From positions 112,409 to 176,408 of the forward strand of contig RQTK01000698.1 in NCBI GenBank assembly GCA_003991915.1: a DNA stretch of 64,000 nt. Direction: 5' to 3'. The DNA comes from Elysia chlorotica. Its lineage: Eukaryota > Mollusca > Gastropoda > Plakobranchidae. A program made the position numbers and the translations under genes. Position 1 is the first letter of the stretch, and every line of letters starts with the position of its first letter. Positions 12,183-26,734 of the stretch are shown one piece after another. The notes under the pieces were generated by a model that worked only from the letters and a program-made list of their open reading frames with translations, was not told where the DNA came from and searched no databases.

Positions 12183-12455
12183 AGAGGGGCGGCGAACTGG
12201 CTCAAGTGGTAGAACTTTGGTCTCCAGATCGAAAGGTCCGCGGTTCGAATCTAACAATCGGTTGAAAAGAATGTATTTGTCCCGTTTCACTTCCTACTCG
12301 TTGGGTCGGTGTCAGTTCAATGCAACCGGCCGGCTGTGATAGGAGACCAGGTCTCACCGCTTTATCACGTAAATTGGTCAGATGTCAGTCTTGGGGTCCG
12401 TCCACAATATAGTCTATATAGTATTGTCCATGGGCGTTAAAACCCACCCTTAAGA
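12183..12455 (+). mobile_element. SINE with type 2 head (GAACTGGCTCAAGTGG), near full length
   Basis: The head carries the A box CTGGCTCAAGTGGTAGAAC and the B box CGGTTCGAATC, followed by AACAATCGG and a TTTGTCCCGTTTC linker. From GTTGGGTCGGTGTCAGT onward it matches the body of the other SINEs, to CCACAATATAGTC and a final GGGCGTTAAAACCCA. It is the clearest example here of a different head on the common body. No target-site duplication was seen. Confidence 0.85.
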
Positions 12456-12559
12456 GATCAGATGGTCCAGTTATGGACAAAAGCACCCCATAGAAAACCC
12501 TGTTCGTGTAAAACTATGAAATGACCCGATCCCTCTTTACAAGTCTTGTTACAATAAGG

Positions 12560-12770
12560 TCTGACTGACTTAAGTAGTACAGTGGTAGAGTATGAGTGCC
12601 CCGATCGTGAGATCCTTGGTTCGATCCCACAATGGGACAAAGAATCTGTCGGATTTAGTGACCTACTAGATCTAGTTGGTTCAGTATCAGTACCATGTGT
12701 CCTGGTGTTGATGCTCTATGTGGGGGCGTGTAGAATTTTCAGACGTATTATCATCCTCCTCGGTGGGCTA
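12560..12770 (+). mobile_element. Diverged SINE, type 2 head
   Basis: A-box-like TAGTACAGTGGTAGAGTA and B box TTGGTTCGATCCC are followed by CACAATGGG and a body with several changes (AGTTGGTTCAGTATCAGTAC, GTAGAATTTTCAGACGT). The 3' end is lost. Confidence 0.65.
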
Positions 12771-12856
12771 GGAGGCGTCAAACTTGGACAAAACTTATCC
12801 CCCAACAAAAGAAACAGAACGGAAGAAGAGAGTGAGACAAGGAGAGAAGGATAGAG

Positions 12857-12859
12857 ATG

Positions 12860-12915
<56 letters not shown>

Positions 12916-12930
12916 AAAAGAGAGAGCGAG
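12857..12930. repeat. (GA)n microsatellite
   Basis: Nearly pure GA repeats with a few AAA interruptions. Confidence 0.95.
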
Positions 12931-13235
12931 GATGAAGGGAGAGGGGGACACGTAGGAGACACGGATAATCAAACAACCACCAAATGCACACCTTGCCTTA
13001 ACAACCGAAATCTCACAAATAATTACTGTACGGGTGCACTAGAATAGTTAATAACTAGGGGATTATAAAACTGAAATACAGAGCTATGGCGCCTTTTATA
13101 TGCTTGAATTAAATGTCCTCGCGATTGCTTATCCAATATCGATGCGGTCCGAAAGTTTAGAGGTTCCGTTTAATGTACGTTCGTGTAGTACGAGGGTGAC
13201 GATATGCCTCAAAGCATCATGCCGGCGAAAACCAG

Positions 13236-13492
13236 GTGAGGCAACCAGGGTGAATCAGGCACAAGTCGCTAATACATATTTTAAGTTAGAGCTCTCTAAA
13301 AATTTTAAAATACTATATAATTATTTACTTTTTTATTTTCAAATTAAGCTGAATATCTCAGGTTATAGAAAGGACAGAGTTAAAAAATGTCCAAACTCTA
13401 AAAGTGCATTTGATGCTTTTTAACAGACTATGAATAAACCATAAGTCAAAATTAATTACCGACTTGTGTCTGATTCACCCCGGTTGCCTCAC
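13236..13492. mobile_element. 257-bp non-autonomous transposon with terminal inverted repeats (MITE copy 1)
   Basis: The left end reads GTGAGGCAACC then GGTGAATCAGGCACAAGTCG. The right end is its reverse complement with one or two mismatches (CGACTTGTGTCTGATTCACC, then GGTTGCCTCAC). The interior is AT-rich with no transposase frame. A second copy in opposite orientation lies at 48578-48809, and internal words such as GCATCAAATGCACTTT match between them once one copy is reverse-complemented. No clear target-site duplication was found, so the superfamily is left open. Confidence 0.8.
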
Positions 13493-13542
13493 AGTCTGGC
13501 GATGTCAAGGAATAGTGAAGAGTCTGATCACCAGAGCATGGG

Positions 13543-13584
13543 AGGCGAGGTGGTACAGGGGTCCCGAGTTCGAATCCTGGCTGG
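13543..13584 (+). mobile_element. Deleted SINE head fragment
   Basis: Shows GAGGTGGTACAGGGG joined directly to TCCCGAGTTCGAATCCTGGC. The A-box start and B-box region are present but the middle of the head is missing. A near-complete copy in the same orientation begins about 50 bp further on. Confidence 0.6.
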
Positions 13585-13630
13585 ATCGCCGGATGGTAAG
13601 TCCAACAGGTGTAAAGACCAACCCCTCCTG

Positions 13631-13898
13631 GGGGGGGGGGGGGGGGGGGTCCAGGGGTAGAACATCGGCTTCCGACGCAAAAGTTCCCGAGTTCGAATCC
13701 TGGCTGTTGCGTTCCTTACTGGTTGGAGCGGTGTCAGTTTAATGTGACCAGCTGAGACAGGGGTCATGGTATCCACGCCCTGTCTTTTGTGTGGCAGCAC
13801 ATAGAATTGTCAGACGTCAGTCTTGGGGCCGTCTACAGTATAGCTATATAGTGCTGATGTTGGACGTTAAAACCAACTCAACTCAACTCGACTCAACC
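13631..13898 (+). mobile_element. Full-length SINE, type 1 head, ACTCA tail
   Basis: After a G homopolymer the head reads TCCAGGGGTAGAACATCGG, then CTTCCGACGCAAAAG and the B box GAGTTCGAATCC. The body follows in order (GTTGGAGCGGTGTCAGT, AATGTGACCAGCTGAGACAG, GTGTGGCAGCACATAGAATT, CAGTCTTGGGGCC), then GTTGGACGTTAAAACC and a tail of ACTCA pentanucleotides. It is a useful reference copy for the family. Confidence 0.9.
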
Positions 13899-14133
13899 AG
13901 GGCATGACCGGATGATGGCCACAGACAGAGAACCAATCAGGGAAGACGGGCTGACCACAGACCACGAAGACCATGCAGGCTGACAACAGCGACGTTGGTG
14001 AACAGGCGGATCACAGCAACACGAGGTTGAAGGGCGGCGACAGTTATATAGAACAGCACTAGACCTGGACGCTCGGTGGGCGAAGGTCAATAGAACGGCA
14101 CAATAAGTGATTAGTCCTGAATGTTCACAACAA

Positions 14134-14388
14134 TGCTGTTGGTTGGATCGGTTTAACGTCCAACAGCAGCACTATATGGGCTATATTGTGGACGGGCTCC
14201 AAGATGGACGTCTGACAATTTTATGTCCTGCCACACACGAGACAAGGCGGGGATACCCCGACTCCTGTCTCAGCCGGTCACATTATACTGACACCGACCC
14301 AACCAGTAGGGAACGCAACAGCCAGGATTCAAACTCGAGACCTTTTGCGTCGGAAGCCGATGTCCTACCCCTAGACCACCGCGCCCCC
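14134..14388 (-). mobile_element. Full-length SINE, type 1 head, with 8-bp target-site duplication
   Basis: On the minus strand a type 1 head (GGCGCGGTGGTCTAGGGGTA, then CGGCTTCCGACGC) leads into the standard body and ends in GACGTTAAACCGATCCAACC. CACAACAA flanks it at 14126-14133 and 14389-14396. The duplication is short and of low complexity, so it supports insertion only moderately. Confidence 0.88.
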
Positions 14389-14396
14389 CACAACAA

Positions 14397-15240
14397 GGAG
14401 GGAATACAGTGTGTTTCAGATCTCGACTTAGACTAATGGTAATGAAATCAGCTCAGAAGCTTACCGGCGAGAATCGAGGCAGGGCAGGCTAAATAACTTA
14501 TTAACAACTCCAAAGGAGCATAGAATATAACCACGCCTATAAAAGACAGATATAACTTCACAGCACGCCTCTCAAAGGAAACTTTAACTTCACAAATTAC
14601 ACCAATGTTCTGGATACAGATACGTCCTCTGGAAATATGAATCTCCTAACTCTGTATATAAGAGAATAACGTGGACCAGGGAAAGCAAAGATGTCCCTCT
14701 CTCTGCAATCTACCTTAAATAAGTGAAAGTCCTAATTAAGAAGGCTACAGAGCCTAGCTCGCCGAAAGAATAAACAGCTCACACAGGAGATAACACAACA
14801 CGCATGCTTTCTTATACTAATAGTTGCTGACTGTAATCTTGTCAAACAAGCATGTGGCGTAAATACATAAAGGGCGCCCCTGTTTCAAGTCAATTTGTTG
14901 AGTATGAATATAATTCACGAAGACTCGGACACACTATCTCGTCATTAATGCAATTTAAATACTAGAAATCCTTTGTAGAAACGTAACAATCTAACTTTAT
15001 TAGTAAATACCCAGTCTGAGAGTTAAGAAAACATCTATAAATGTCTAGATCTAAATCTATACTTGACAATCTAGCTGGATCTATGATGGATCCAAACAAC
15101 AGTAAAATAACAGCGTTCACTACGGCGAGATATAACAACACGAACATATTAAATCGTAAGCATTGACATCAAACAAAAAGGCCAAATAGACCACAGAAGG
15201 ACAATAGACCATAAAGCACGAACACATGCTGATATTTGAC
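14397..15240. other. Non-coding, nothing recognised
   Basis: AT-rich DNA with no SINE, tandem repeat or credible gene. Confidence 0.5.
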
Positions 15241-15249
15241 TGAGATGGA

Positions 15250-15465
15250 TAAGAGAGAGAGAGAGAGGGACATTATAATAGATAGGACAACAAATATAAA
15301 CAATTCCTATAAAAACTTACACAATAAAAAGATATATAGAGAGAAGAGAAAACGAAAAAGAGAGACAGAGAGACAGACAGAGACAGAGACACAGAATGTC
15401 AGACAGATTGATTTTTTTTATCGTGTGTGTGGGGGGGAGGGGGGGGGTACACAGGGAGTGAGGGA
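15250..15465. repeat. GA/GACA-rich block and G homopolymers
   Basis: Short GA runs at 15250-15270 and 15335-15390, then G runs in the 15430-15447 interval. Confidence 0.85.
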
Positions 15466-16070
15466 GTGATAGTGAAATAATACGAAGGCACGCAAACAAA
15501 CCACCACACCCAGAGGCCTAAACGGAGAAAGTCATGAACGAAGTCTGGGCCCTGTGCGGGAATTTTCCTTGTGGGGGTTGAAGACAACTGATTTCACACC
15601 TCGCGGCGCGTCAGATGAATTGTCATAGGAAATCCCCGTTTGGTCCTTCAAGTCAAAGCGTTTTCCCAATACGGTCAACTATATTTTGAAACAACTAAGA
15701 GCTACATCTATGGACAATTACAAAGAGAACGTAGATTTCCACGCCGGACTATGATATCTAAATAGAATGGTGAATCCAGTGTCTAGATCTACATTAATTT
15801 GGAACTTAGCAGACTACACTTTACCGTAGCTCTTCAGGTTTAGTTATTATAAAAAGCAAAACTCAAAAAGTTGTACAAAATTGACAATGTATTTAAAAAC
15901 CTGCCTTGAAATTGAAAAAAAAATTGTTCGCGCCATTCTTCATATTTCTATTTATTAACCACCATCTTTTTTCGCCCACTGCATTCGGAACTATTGTGTA
16001 ATTTCATCCTTTCATCTAGTTCTTGGCTTTCCTCTTCCTCTTGTCGAATAATCTGGGTTGCCGAAAAGCG
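15466..16070. other. Non-coding, nothing recognised
   Basis: A modest GC-rich patch near 15.53-15.65 kb is followed by AT-rich DNA. No gene or repeat was recognised. Confidence 0.45.
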
Positions 16071-16074
16071 GGTG

Positions 16075-16076
<2 letters not shown>

Positions 16077-16126
<50 letters not shown>
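16077..16126. repeat. (GA)n microsatellite
   Basis: About 23 near-perfect GA units. Confidence 0.95.
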
Positions 16127-16127
<1 letters not shown>

Positions 16128-17347
16128 ACGAGAGGAGAGGGGGGGTGGAGGGAAAGAGAGTAGAGACAGAACATAAGCACGAAATTGTGTCCATAGCTTT
16201 TCTGGTGACGTTTAGAAGAGAGCTCCCTATCCTTTACTTTTCCTTTTTTGTATTTGTTTTGTGTTTAAGTTTGTTATGCTCTTTTTATTTTGTTTTGTCG
16301 GGGTTTTTTTCGGATGGGTGGGGGGCCTATAAACCACCAGCTTCATTTGATTTATCTTTGCATGTTTTACAGCATCCAATGGCGTTCATTTCTTCCTGGG
16401 TTTCACCGCGAGAAGGAATGTTTTTGGAATTTTTGTGCGGTGACCCCCGCAACACCGGAAGTTTATTGCAGCCATTTGTCATGAGCAATGCAAGTGCTAC
16501 TTGAGTATAAGCCTGTTTAGAAACATTAACCAGAACAGCATTCCTAGTTTCTTATTGTAAATAGCTAAGGTAGTAACATAGACGATAAATAGTTTCGTAA
16601 TCTACTCTGTAGGTAGCATAGACAACAAGGAAGTAAATTTTTTTGCCGAAATATTAAATTTTATGCAGTAGCAAAATAAGAAAATCTTTACAACACTATA
16701 GGACATATGAAACAACACAAATTTAAACAAGAGCAAAGATATAATAATACAAATAGGAAACGTGCACTATTGCAGCTCAGTGGAAAGAAAAAGGATACAC
16801 TTAATATTTACTTCAAATCCAGAAAAAAAACCTTGATAAAGCTTGTATTGCAAAAGCTTGTTGTATATACATTGATATTAATAGCATATAACACGAGTGT
16901 TTTGGACTTATCGATGTACAGTAGGCCTAAAGTTGTTGATGCCGACTTTAGAGTTGTGTTTGTTATCAATATCATTAGGGGCCTATCATTTTGTATTTTA
17001 TTTCTATCTTTTCAGTATTGACGACCACAACAACTGACGCTAGCAAGTTGCTCGTATAAATTGCAGATTTACTGTTTCTTCAAAACCGAATGATTTCATA
17101 GCTATATTATTTTCACTATATCGCAGCGTATAGAAAAAATGAATGGGCACAAAATCGATACAATATAATGCTTTGGCTACAAGCATGTATGATATGGACG
17201 GATTTCGCTTGTCTTTCAGTTCTTGCCGACAGCTTAAGACCCGTATGTCATCAGGGTAATCCAAGAATGTCTGAAGTGCATTTTACCCCACAACCTCCAT
17301 AATTAGACTGCATGGCTCTGCAGCAAAATGAACAATGGATAATAATG
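16127..17347. other. Non-coding, nothing recognised
   Basis: AT-rich. The open frames at 16058-16504, 16707-17021 and 17040-17264 show no domain, signal peptide or coding bias that would justify a gene call. Confidence 0.45.
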
Positions 17348-17812
17348 GAGGGCTGTGTTGGGTCTTAGAATTTCATTTCTCTACTCTTATGTAATGGAGG
17401 AAAATATTGAAAATGAAATTTTCAGTTTTCTACGTTTATGCATGATGACGGAATGTTGGAGTCTGAGAATTTTAGTTTTCTATGTTTATGTATAATGCAG
17501 GAGTGTTTGGCTCGAGAGTTTCAGTTTTCTACATTTATTTATCATGGAAGGAATGTTTGGGTCTGAGAGTTTCAGTTTTCTACGTTTATTTATCATGGAA
17601 GGAATGTTTGGGTCTGAGAGTTTCAGTTTTCTACATTTATGTATCATGGAGGAGTTTTTGGGTCTGAGAGTTTCAGTTTTCTACGTTTACTTATAATGAA
17701 GAACTCTTTGGGACTCTGAATTTAAGTTTTCTACGTTTATGTAGAGTGGAGGGAGTGTTTGGGTTTGGGAGTTTCAGCTTTATACGTTTATGTATAATGG
17801 AGGGAGTATAGC
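17348..17812. repeat. 50-bp minisatellite, about nine units
   Basis: The words GGTCTGAGAGTTTCAGTTTT and CTACGTTTATTTATCATGGA recur every 50-51 bp, with AGTTTTCTAC-like anchors near 17423, 17473, 17522, 17573, 17624, 17674, 17725 and 17775. A more diverged first unit starts at 17348. Central units are almost identical and the outer ones have drifted. Confidence 0.9.
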
Positions 17813-18128
17813 GGTGTAAATGGGGTGGGGTGCATTTGTCGCCCCAACAAAATGCACAAAAGAACAACTATAAAATTATAAGAAAAAAATGGAAAGGCGT
17901 TTCAGAAGATTATTTTAAAAAAATGCTGGGTTTGGAGTCAAGAAAGTTACAGGTACGAATGTGTGCGCGCGGGTGTGAATGTAGTGAAGGAGCTAAACAA
18001 AATATATGCTTGAAAAAAAGGAACGCCAAAATGACAAGGTGTCATAACATTTGAGTAAGGGTGATCCAAGCTTGGAAATCTTTACTTACAGTAAAAACTT
18101 TAATTAATTTATTTTAAAAAGTAGATTC

Positions 18129-19690
<1,562 letters not shown>

Positions 19691-19905
19691 TGTATCTGAG
19701 TTATTCTTCAACGAAACCATAATTCCTGCGAAATTATTAAGGTAAAATATTCTCTTATCTTATTTTATCTTATAGTCTAAAGGGTATAAAAACAAACTCA
19801 AACTCAATACTCTATACAAAAGTTTACCAAACTCGGATGGGTGAAAGCACCCTACATAATTGGTGTCCTTTTCCGTTTGTTTTGAACAAGTGTAACGTTT
19901 TTACC

Positions 19906-20155
19906 TTTGTTTTATAAGTTTGATAAAAATTATTTGACCCATGTCATAATTGGTCGATATTATGCATCTCATGCCGAGTTAGGGTCTGTTATGCTTTGAG
20001 TGGTAGGTTGCCCAAGCTAGATCTAATCCTTTTGTTTTATAAGTTTGATAAAAATTATTTGACCCATGTCATAATTGGTCGATATTATGCATCTCATGCC
20101 GAGTTAGGGTCTGTTATGCATTGAGTGGTAGGTTGCCCAAGCTAGATCTAATCCC
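19906..20155. repeat. 125-bp tandem duplication
   Basis: Copies at 19906-20030 and 20031-20155 are nearly identical (one change is CTTTGAG versus CATTGAG). High identity suggests a recent event. Confidence 0.95.
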
Positions 20156-20471
20156 TCTAGCAGACAGCCTCTGAGGATCAGATTATCTCAAGAATTTCCA
20201 CTCAAAGCATCAAGAGAAAGCTAGTGGCCTTTGTTTAAACTCCACGTGCGATAGAAATATTGAGTAGTAACTACAATTGTGCTTTAAGCCTAGAACTAGG
20301 ACTAAAGAATTTTTTTTTCATTATTAAAAATACCACTTAGTCCATAGTTTAATTTTATAGCAATGTTATACGTAGTGAATATTAACACACACAGTTTTTC
20401 TGGTTGTCTGAAATAACAATATAGTATTTAAAGAAACCCCCCATTTAGATTTACTATCATATGATTATATA

Positions 20472-21212
20472 TTTTTGAGGCCTAAATTTGGATATGCAAA
20501 CTGAAAAAAAAAAGAAAACCCAAACTAGCTTGATAATTATGAACATAGATTGGGCGATCGATTGATAATCAGATTGATGGAAAGAGATGGGGAGAGTTAA
20601 AATCTGCCCTTTTTTAAAGGCGTGGTTGAACACCCCCCTCCCCCCCCCCACCCACCCAATAACTAACAAACAAAAACAAACAAAAAACAACAAACGTTTA
20701 ACTCTTTGTTTTGTGCGATAACTAACTTATACACAAGGAACAGTTTCCAATCAGTGATTTATTGAAAAAAAATGTATACAGGAGTCTGTTGAAAATATAT
20801 TCCAAAAAGCGTACGATTTTATTAAGTGACTTTTTTATGCCTATATTTGGACGTGCACACTGAAATAAAATAAAAACACGAACTAGATAGATAATTATGC
20901 AGATAGATTCGGCAATCGATTGATAATCAGATTGATGGAAAGAAAGGAAACAGATGGGGAGAGCTCAAATCTGCACATTTTTAAAGGCGTGGTTGAACAC
21001 CAACGCCCCCCCCCCCCCCCCCCCCACACAAAAAAAAAAAAAACAACAACAAAAAAACAACAACAAAAGTGTAACTCTTTGTTTTGTACGATAAATAACT
21101 TCTACACAAGGAACAGTTTATAATCAGTGATTTATTGAGGAACAAAATTATTTTATATAGGAGTCTGTTGAAAATATTGTCCAAAAATGTTAGATTTTAT
21201 AAAGTGATTTTT
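20472..21212. repeat. About 370-bp tandem duplication with poly-C/poly-A cores
   Basis: Two copies (about 20472-20831 and 20832-21212) share AATCAGATTGATGGAAAGA, AAAGGCGTGGTTGAACACC, ACACAAGGAACAGTTT and AGGAGTCTGTTGAAAATAT. Each has a C homopolymer and an A-rich tract that differ in length between copies. Confidence 0.9.
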
Positions 21213-23124
21213 CCTTATTCCTGGAAAGACCTATCACTAGTGCAGAGCGGCGCAGCAATCCTGAAAGTAGTCCGGTTTTGACGGCGCACATTGATAAACA
21301 CAGGGTATAACATTCCTTTGTTGTTTGATTCCTGAGTCGCTAGCGATGATTTGTCTTATCTTATCTCTGGAACACTTCGAGCGCCGGACAACGGCGATCC
21401 ATCAGGGAGTGGCGAGAGATAAGAGAGATAATTGTTGTTGATAATGGCATTAAACAATCAAACATTGAGTAGGCGATCGCAGCACCATCCCACGCCTTGT
21501 TTGTTTTTGTTTTGTTTTGTTTTTTGGTTGTTTTTTGGCTATCGCAGTCATACAATGTGTAGCACAATTTCAATTTAGTGTTTCTATTGTGCAGATATTT
21601 TTAAATATAAAAATAGTTTTAGTGCTACATGTTTAGTGTACTGAATTGAATGGTGTTCCTTTTAAAAAAAAAGTCAACGAGAGTTATACCCCCTGAAAAA
21701 TCCCATTACAGCCTCTTATGATAACATTAATTTTACAGCGCAGAAATTACAACTAGATTTAGTTGATTTTTAACTGTAATAAAAACGAATCTTATTAAAG
21801 TATATATTCCAATAAGGTAATTTATTTCTAGAGACTGGGTCTATTCCAGAGTAAACCTATGTGAGCTGAATTTAGAATCTTGATTCTGGGAGAAATCGAC
21901 TGTTCTTGAAATACGAGCCTAGTAAAATATGGCGCTAATGGATACAACTGTTATCTCACATGGGGTGTTGTTTCTGCACCGATTCCGATTGTTCGTCGTG
22001 AGTGACAAAATACATTGCTAACCAAACACAATGACGATGCTAGTTCCAGCTCCAGATATGGGAGCGTTTGCTGTTTGCAGAAGAAGAGGACACGCCACAC
22101 AAATTAATCTGACGTTTCATACAATAACAACTCACTGTTTCTAATATCTCTGGTACTTGAAGAGAATCAGCAAAGAGCGTGACTGTGCGATGAAAACTGT
22201 TACTATCTAACTCTAGTTTATAGTGTTGTTGTTTTTTAACGAGATAGTGTCGCTTCGTGCGCCGCGCTGATTTTAAAGGTCTTCCGATAATGGGGTGCAT
22301 AGTAAATGGAGACAATAGGTAAGGGAATTTCCAAAGGAAGGCGTCAATATATAGCTCTATCCTAGACTAACGGATCCAATAAGCATTCAGAACGAGGCTT
22401 TATTACGGATTATATTGGGGCCTAAAACGAGGCCAAGCTTTGCTGGGAGATTCATACGTATATTGAGAAAGAGAACAATTCCATTCCGCTCACAGTTGTA
22501 ACATTTATACAGCAATGCTTTTAATACTACTGTAAGCTGAGTTCTTTCTATGACAATTTATTAGAGTGGCTTTCGGAAGTATAAAACAAAGTCTTCGAAA
22601 TAAACAAGATATATAATGTGCGTTCATCGACTATTAAACTATAACTAGTATAAGGCACAATTGGGTTAGTTTGCATTAATACAAGATATACAGGTTACTT
22701 ACCTCAACAAAACTAACTTCCAGAGTTTATGTTTGTATCATAAAAAAGAAAGAAAAAAGAATATTGCCCTAAAATGGTGAGATTGCGTTCACTTCACACG
22801 ACCAGGTGACTTTGGCTGTACCTTATGAGATCTGTTCAAATGAATCTCTTGGGAGATAGACGTTGTTCTAAATGTAAAGTCAAAGATGGTAAAATGAAAA
22901 GCTATCATTATGCCTATAGTAAATACAAATAATATAAAAGTATCATAAAAGCTATTTGCTAATAAACATTTAGATTAGAAATATAAGGAATTAGTCATAC
23001 TTAAAAAAATATTTTATAATTATATTTTTTTTCTTATTTAAATTTATAAGAAGGGAATTGACTTACAAATTATGATTTTTTAAATTTCAGACTTTTGCCA
23101 TGAAGTAAAATACAGTATAAGATA
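21213..23124. other. Non-coding, nothing recognised
   Basis: AT-rich single-copy-looking DNA. A 91-codon minus frame at 22040-22315 is the most protein-like in composition but has no recognisable motif, so no gene is called. Confidence 0.45.
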
Positions 23125-23189
23125 GAGGGAGTTAATGAAAAAGAAAGAGAAAGAGGGAGCGAGAGAAAGTGAGAGACAAGGACAGAAAT

Positions 23190-23235
<46 letters not shown>

Positions 23236-23415
23236 AAGAGTCAATGACTGAAATAGAGCGATATCGAGAGAGAGAGAGAGAGAGAGAGAGAATAAGAGAT
23301 AAAGAGTAAGAAAGAGAGAGTGTGAGTAACAGAGAAATGAGGGACATAGAGAGAGATAGAGGGAAAGAGATAGGTAGAGAGAGACACAAAGAGAAAGAGA
23401 GGAGGAAGACAGAGA
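23125..23415. repeat. GA-rich microsatellite cluster
   Basis: Alternating GA runs and degenerate purine sequence, for example 23190-23233 and 23267-23290. Confidence 0.9.
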
Positions 23416-23699
23416 TATATCAAAAGTTTCATCAAAGTTATTTAACTTAATACCAGTTACATGAAAAAGGGTGCGTCCAAAATTAAACAGAAGACAAATA
23501 ACAATATCAATACTGCCCACAACGTACGATAATTATTGGTCCTATTTGCTTTAAGTACAATTCCCTCGCACTGCAAACATAATACAAATTGAACAATAAT
23601 TACAACATAACATCGCCTCTTCTTTTTCTTCTAGATTCTATCTAGTGGTTGGAGCAACCGTGTTGGTACTACTGCATCTGGCCACCAGCTCTTGCAAAG

Positions 23700-24642
23700 C
23701 CATAATTGAATAAACTAGAACGATGGGTTGAGGATCTCTCTCTCTCTCTCTCTCTCTCTCTAGGTCGATTATATGCATTCTTATAAAGAGGGACGAGCAA
23801 AAGAAAATTATGGTAAAAGAGCTTTGATTTTTTGCGTTTTGGGTTCATTGGAAAGCTGGGGATAAAAAAAAATATCACTCAATCAACAGGACAGAAAAAA
23901 ATGGTATCTTATAAAAAAATTTCCGTTTCTTTTATTCATCAGGTTTTTAGAAAACCGAGATAAAAGAAATAAACATTTCGTCTATAAATGAATAGACATT
24001 AGAGAAATATTTTGCTAGGTAGACAAAAATTTTTATTGTTAGAACATCTTACACAGGGCACAATTCATCACGAAGATTTTTTAGTACTAATAGCTTATAA
24101 AAATAACAAAAAAATACATTTAAAGAAGATTAAAGTTTACAAAATGACCATTATATTAGTGCTAAAGTGTTATTATGAAAAAGCAATATTGGCAACCAAG
24201 AGGAAGTCCATATACTTTGATGTATGTATCTTGTCTAGTCATGTGATGAGTCAAAATTGAATAAATTAGAACGATGGGTTGAGGAAACATTAATTTTTTC
24301 TACTTTAGGTTACATTAATCGGAATAGTGTTTAAAAGCTGATAACCGGGTCGTGTTATGTAAACTATGCTTTGAGGTTTGGCTCTGTGGTTGATTTGCTG
24401 ATGGTCGTTACTTCTGTTGGAGTGGAATCTTCTGATAATGTTTTGGAGACACCTAGGAATTGCTGACAGCCGTTGACGAAACCTAGTGAGGGCGGAAGAC
24501 AGGGGTAGGGAGTGGGAGGGGGGGGGGGTTCTGCTCTGTACTTTTTTCGTAGTGTTTCTTTCTCTTTTTAAAAAATTATTTTCTTTCTTTTTACTTTGTT
24601 CTTTCTCCCTCAATTCCCTCAATCTTGAGTAGTTTCCTGCAC

Positions 24643-24695
<53 letters not shown>

Positions 24696-25615
24696 CTCTC
24701 TTTCGTTCATTTTTACGCTCTTTTACAAAGAGGGAGAAGGAAAAGAAGATGGTAAAATAGCTTTGATTTTTTGCGTTTTGGGTTCATTGGAAACCTGGGG
24801 ATAAAAAATATCACGCAATCAACATGACAGAAAAAATGTTGTCCTACAAAAATATTTCCGTTTCTTTTATTCATCAAGTTTTTAGGAAACCGAGATAAAG
24901 GAAAAAAGCATTTCGTCTGAGAATGAATAGACTAGACATTATAAAAATATTTTGCTAGGTAGACAATATTTTTATTGTTAGAACATCTTATACAGGGCAC
25001 AATTCATCACGAAGATTTTTTAGTACTAATAACTTGAAAAAGATTGATATGGTGCTTAGATTTGCTTATAAAAATAATAACAAATAAATACATTTTAAGA
25101 AGATTAAAAGGTACAAACTAAGCATTGGTTTTAATGCTAAAATGTTATTATGAAAAAGCGATATTGGCAGCCAAGAGGAAGTCCATATACTTTAATGTGT
25201 GTATCTTGTCTAGTCATGTCGATGAGTCATAATTGAATAGGTTGAGGAAACATTAATTTTTTCTACTTTACCTTAAGTTAATCGGAATAGTGTTTAAAAG
25301 TTGATAACCGGCTCGTGTAATGTAAACTATGCTTTGAGGTTTGGCTCTGTGGTTGATTTGCTGATGGTCGTTACTTTTGTTGGAGTGGAATCTTCTGATA
25401 ATGTTTTGGAGACACCTAGGAACTTCTGACAGCCACTGACGAAACCTAGTGAGGGCGGAAGACAGGTGTAAGGGAAGGAGGGGGGTTTGTCGCTCTGTAC
25501 TTTATTCGTATTTCTTTTTTAAGCAAATTCTTTCTTCCTTTTTACTTTTATCTTTCTCCCTCAATTCCCTCAATCTCGAGTAGTTTCCTGCACGCACCAT
25601 TCTCTCTTTCCCTCC

Positions 25616-25707
<92 letters not shown>

Positions 25708-26603
25708 CTCTCTTTCGTTCGTTTTTACGCTTTTTTACAAAGAGGGAGGAGCAAAAGAAGATGGTAAAATAGCTTTGATTTTTTGCCTTTTGGGTTCATT
25801 GGAAAGCTGGGGATAAAAATATCACGCAATCAACAGGACAGAAAAAATGGTATCCTATACAAAAATATTTTCGTTTCTTTTATCCATCAAGGTTTTAGGA
25901 AACCGATAATAAAAGAAAGAAGCATTTCGTCTAAGAATGAATAGACATTAAAGAAATATTTTGCCAGGTAGACAAAATTTTTATTGTTAGAACATCTTAT
26001 ACAGGGCGCAATTTACCACTAAGATTTTTCAGTACTAATAACTTGAAAAAGATTGATATGGTGCTTAGATTTGCTTTTAAAATAACAAATAAGTACATTT
26101 AAGAAGATTAAAGTTTACAAAATAACCATTTTTGTTAGTGCTAAAATGCTATTATGAAAAAGCGATATTGGCAGCCAAGAGGACGTCCATATAATTCAAT
26201 GTGTGTATCTTGTCTAGTCATGTCGATGAGTCATAATTGAATAAACTAGTACGATGGCTTGAGGAAACATATTTTTTTTTTACTTTAGGTTACATTAATC
26301 GGAATAGTGTTTAAAAGTTGATAACCGGCTCGTGTAATGTAAACTATGCTTTGAGATTTGGCTCTGTGGTTGATTTGCTGATGGTCGTTACTTCTGTTGG
26401 AGTGGAATCTTCTGATAATGTTTTGGAGACACCTAGGAATTGCTGACAGCCATTGACGAAACCTAGTGAGGGCGGAAGACAGGGGTAAGGGAGGGAGGGG
26501 TTGGGGGGTTTGTCGCTCTGTACTTTATTCGTAGCAAGGCTTCATAGCCTAATGTTAATAAAACTTTAACAGGCTCTCACTCCCACTTTCTTTCTCCCTG
26601 TTT

Positions 26604-26641
<38 letters not shown>

Positions 26642-26687
26642 CTCCCCTGATCAACTCTCTCTCCCTCCTTCTCTCCTCTCACCCACG

Positions 26688-26734
<47 letters not shown>

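Noticed and set aside
13631..13700. Functional tRNA gene at SINE heads
   Set aside because: A and B boxes are present but acceptor and anticodon arms do not pair well, and each head continues into the SINE body, so these are tRNA-derived and not tRNA genes.
22040..22315. 91-codon minus frame with mixed composition
   Set aside because: The most protein-like of the isolated frames, but no motif, signal peptide, splice context or repeat supports it.
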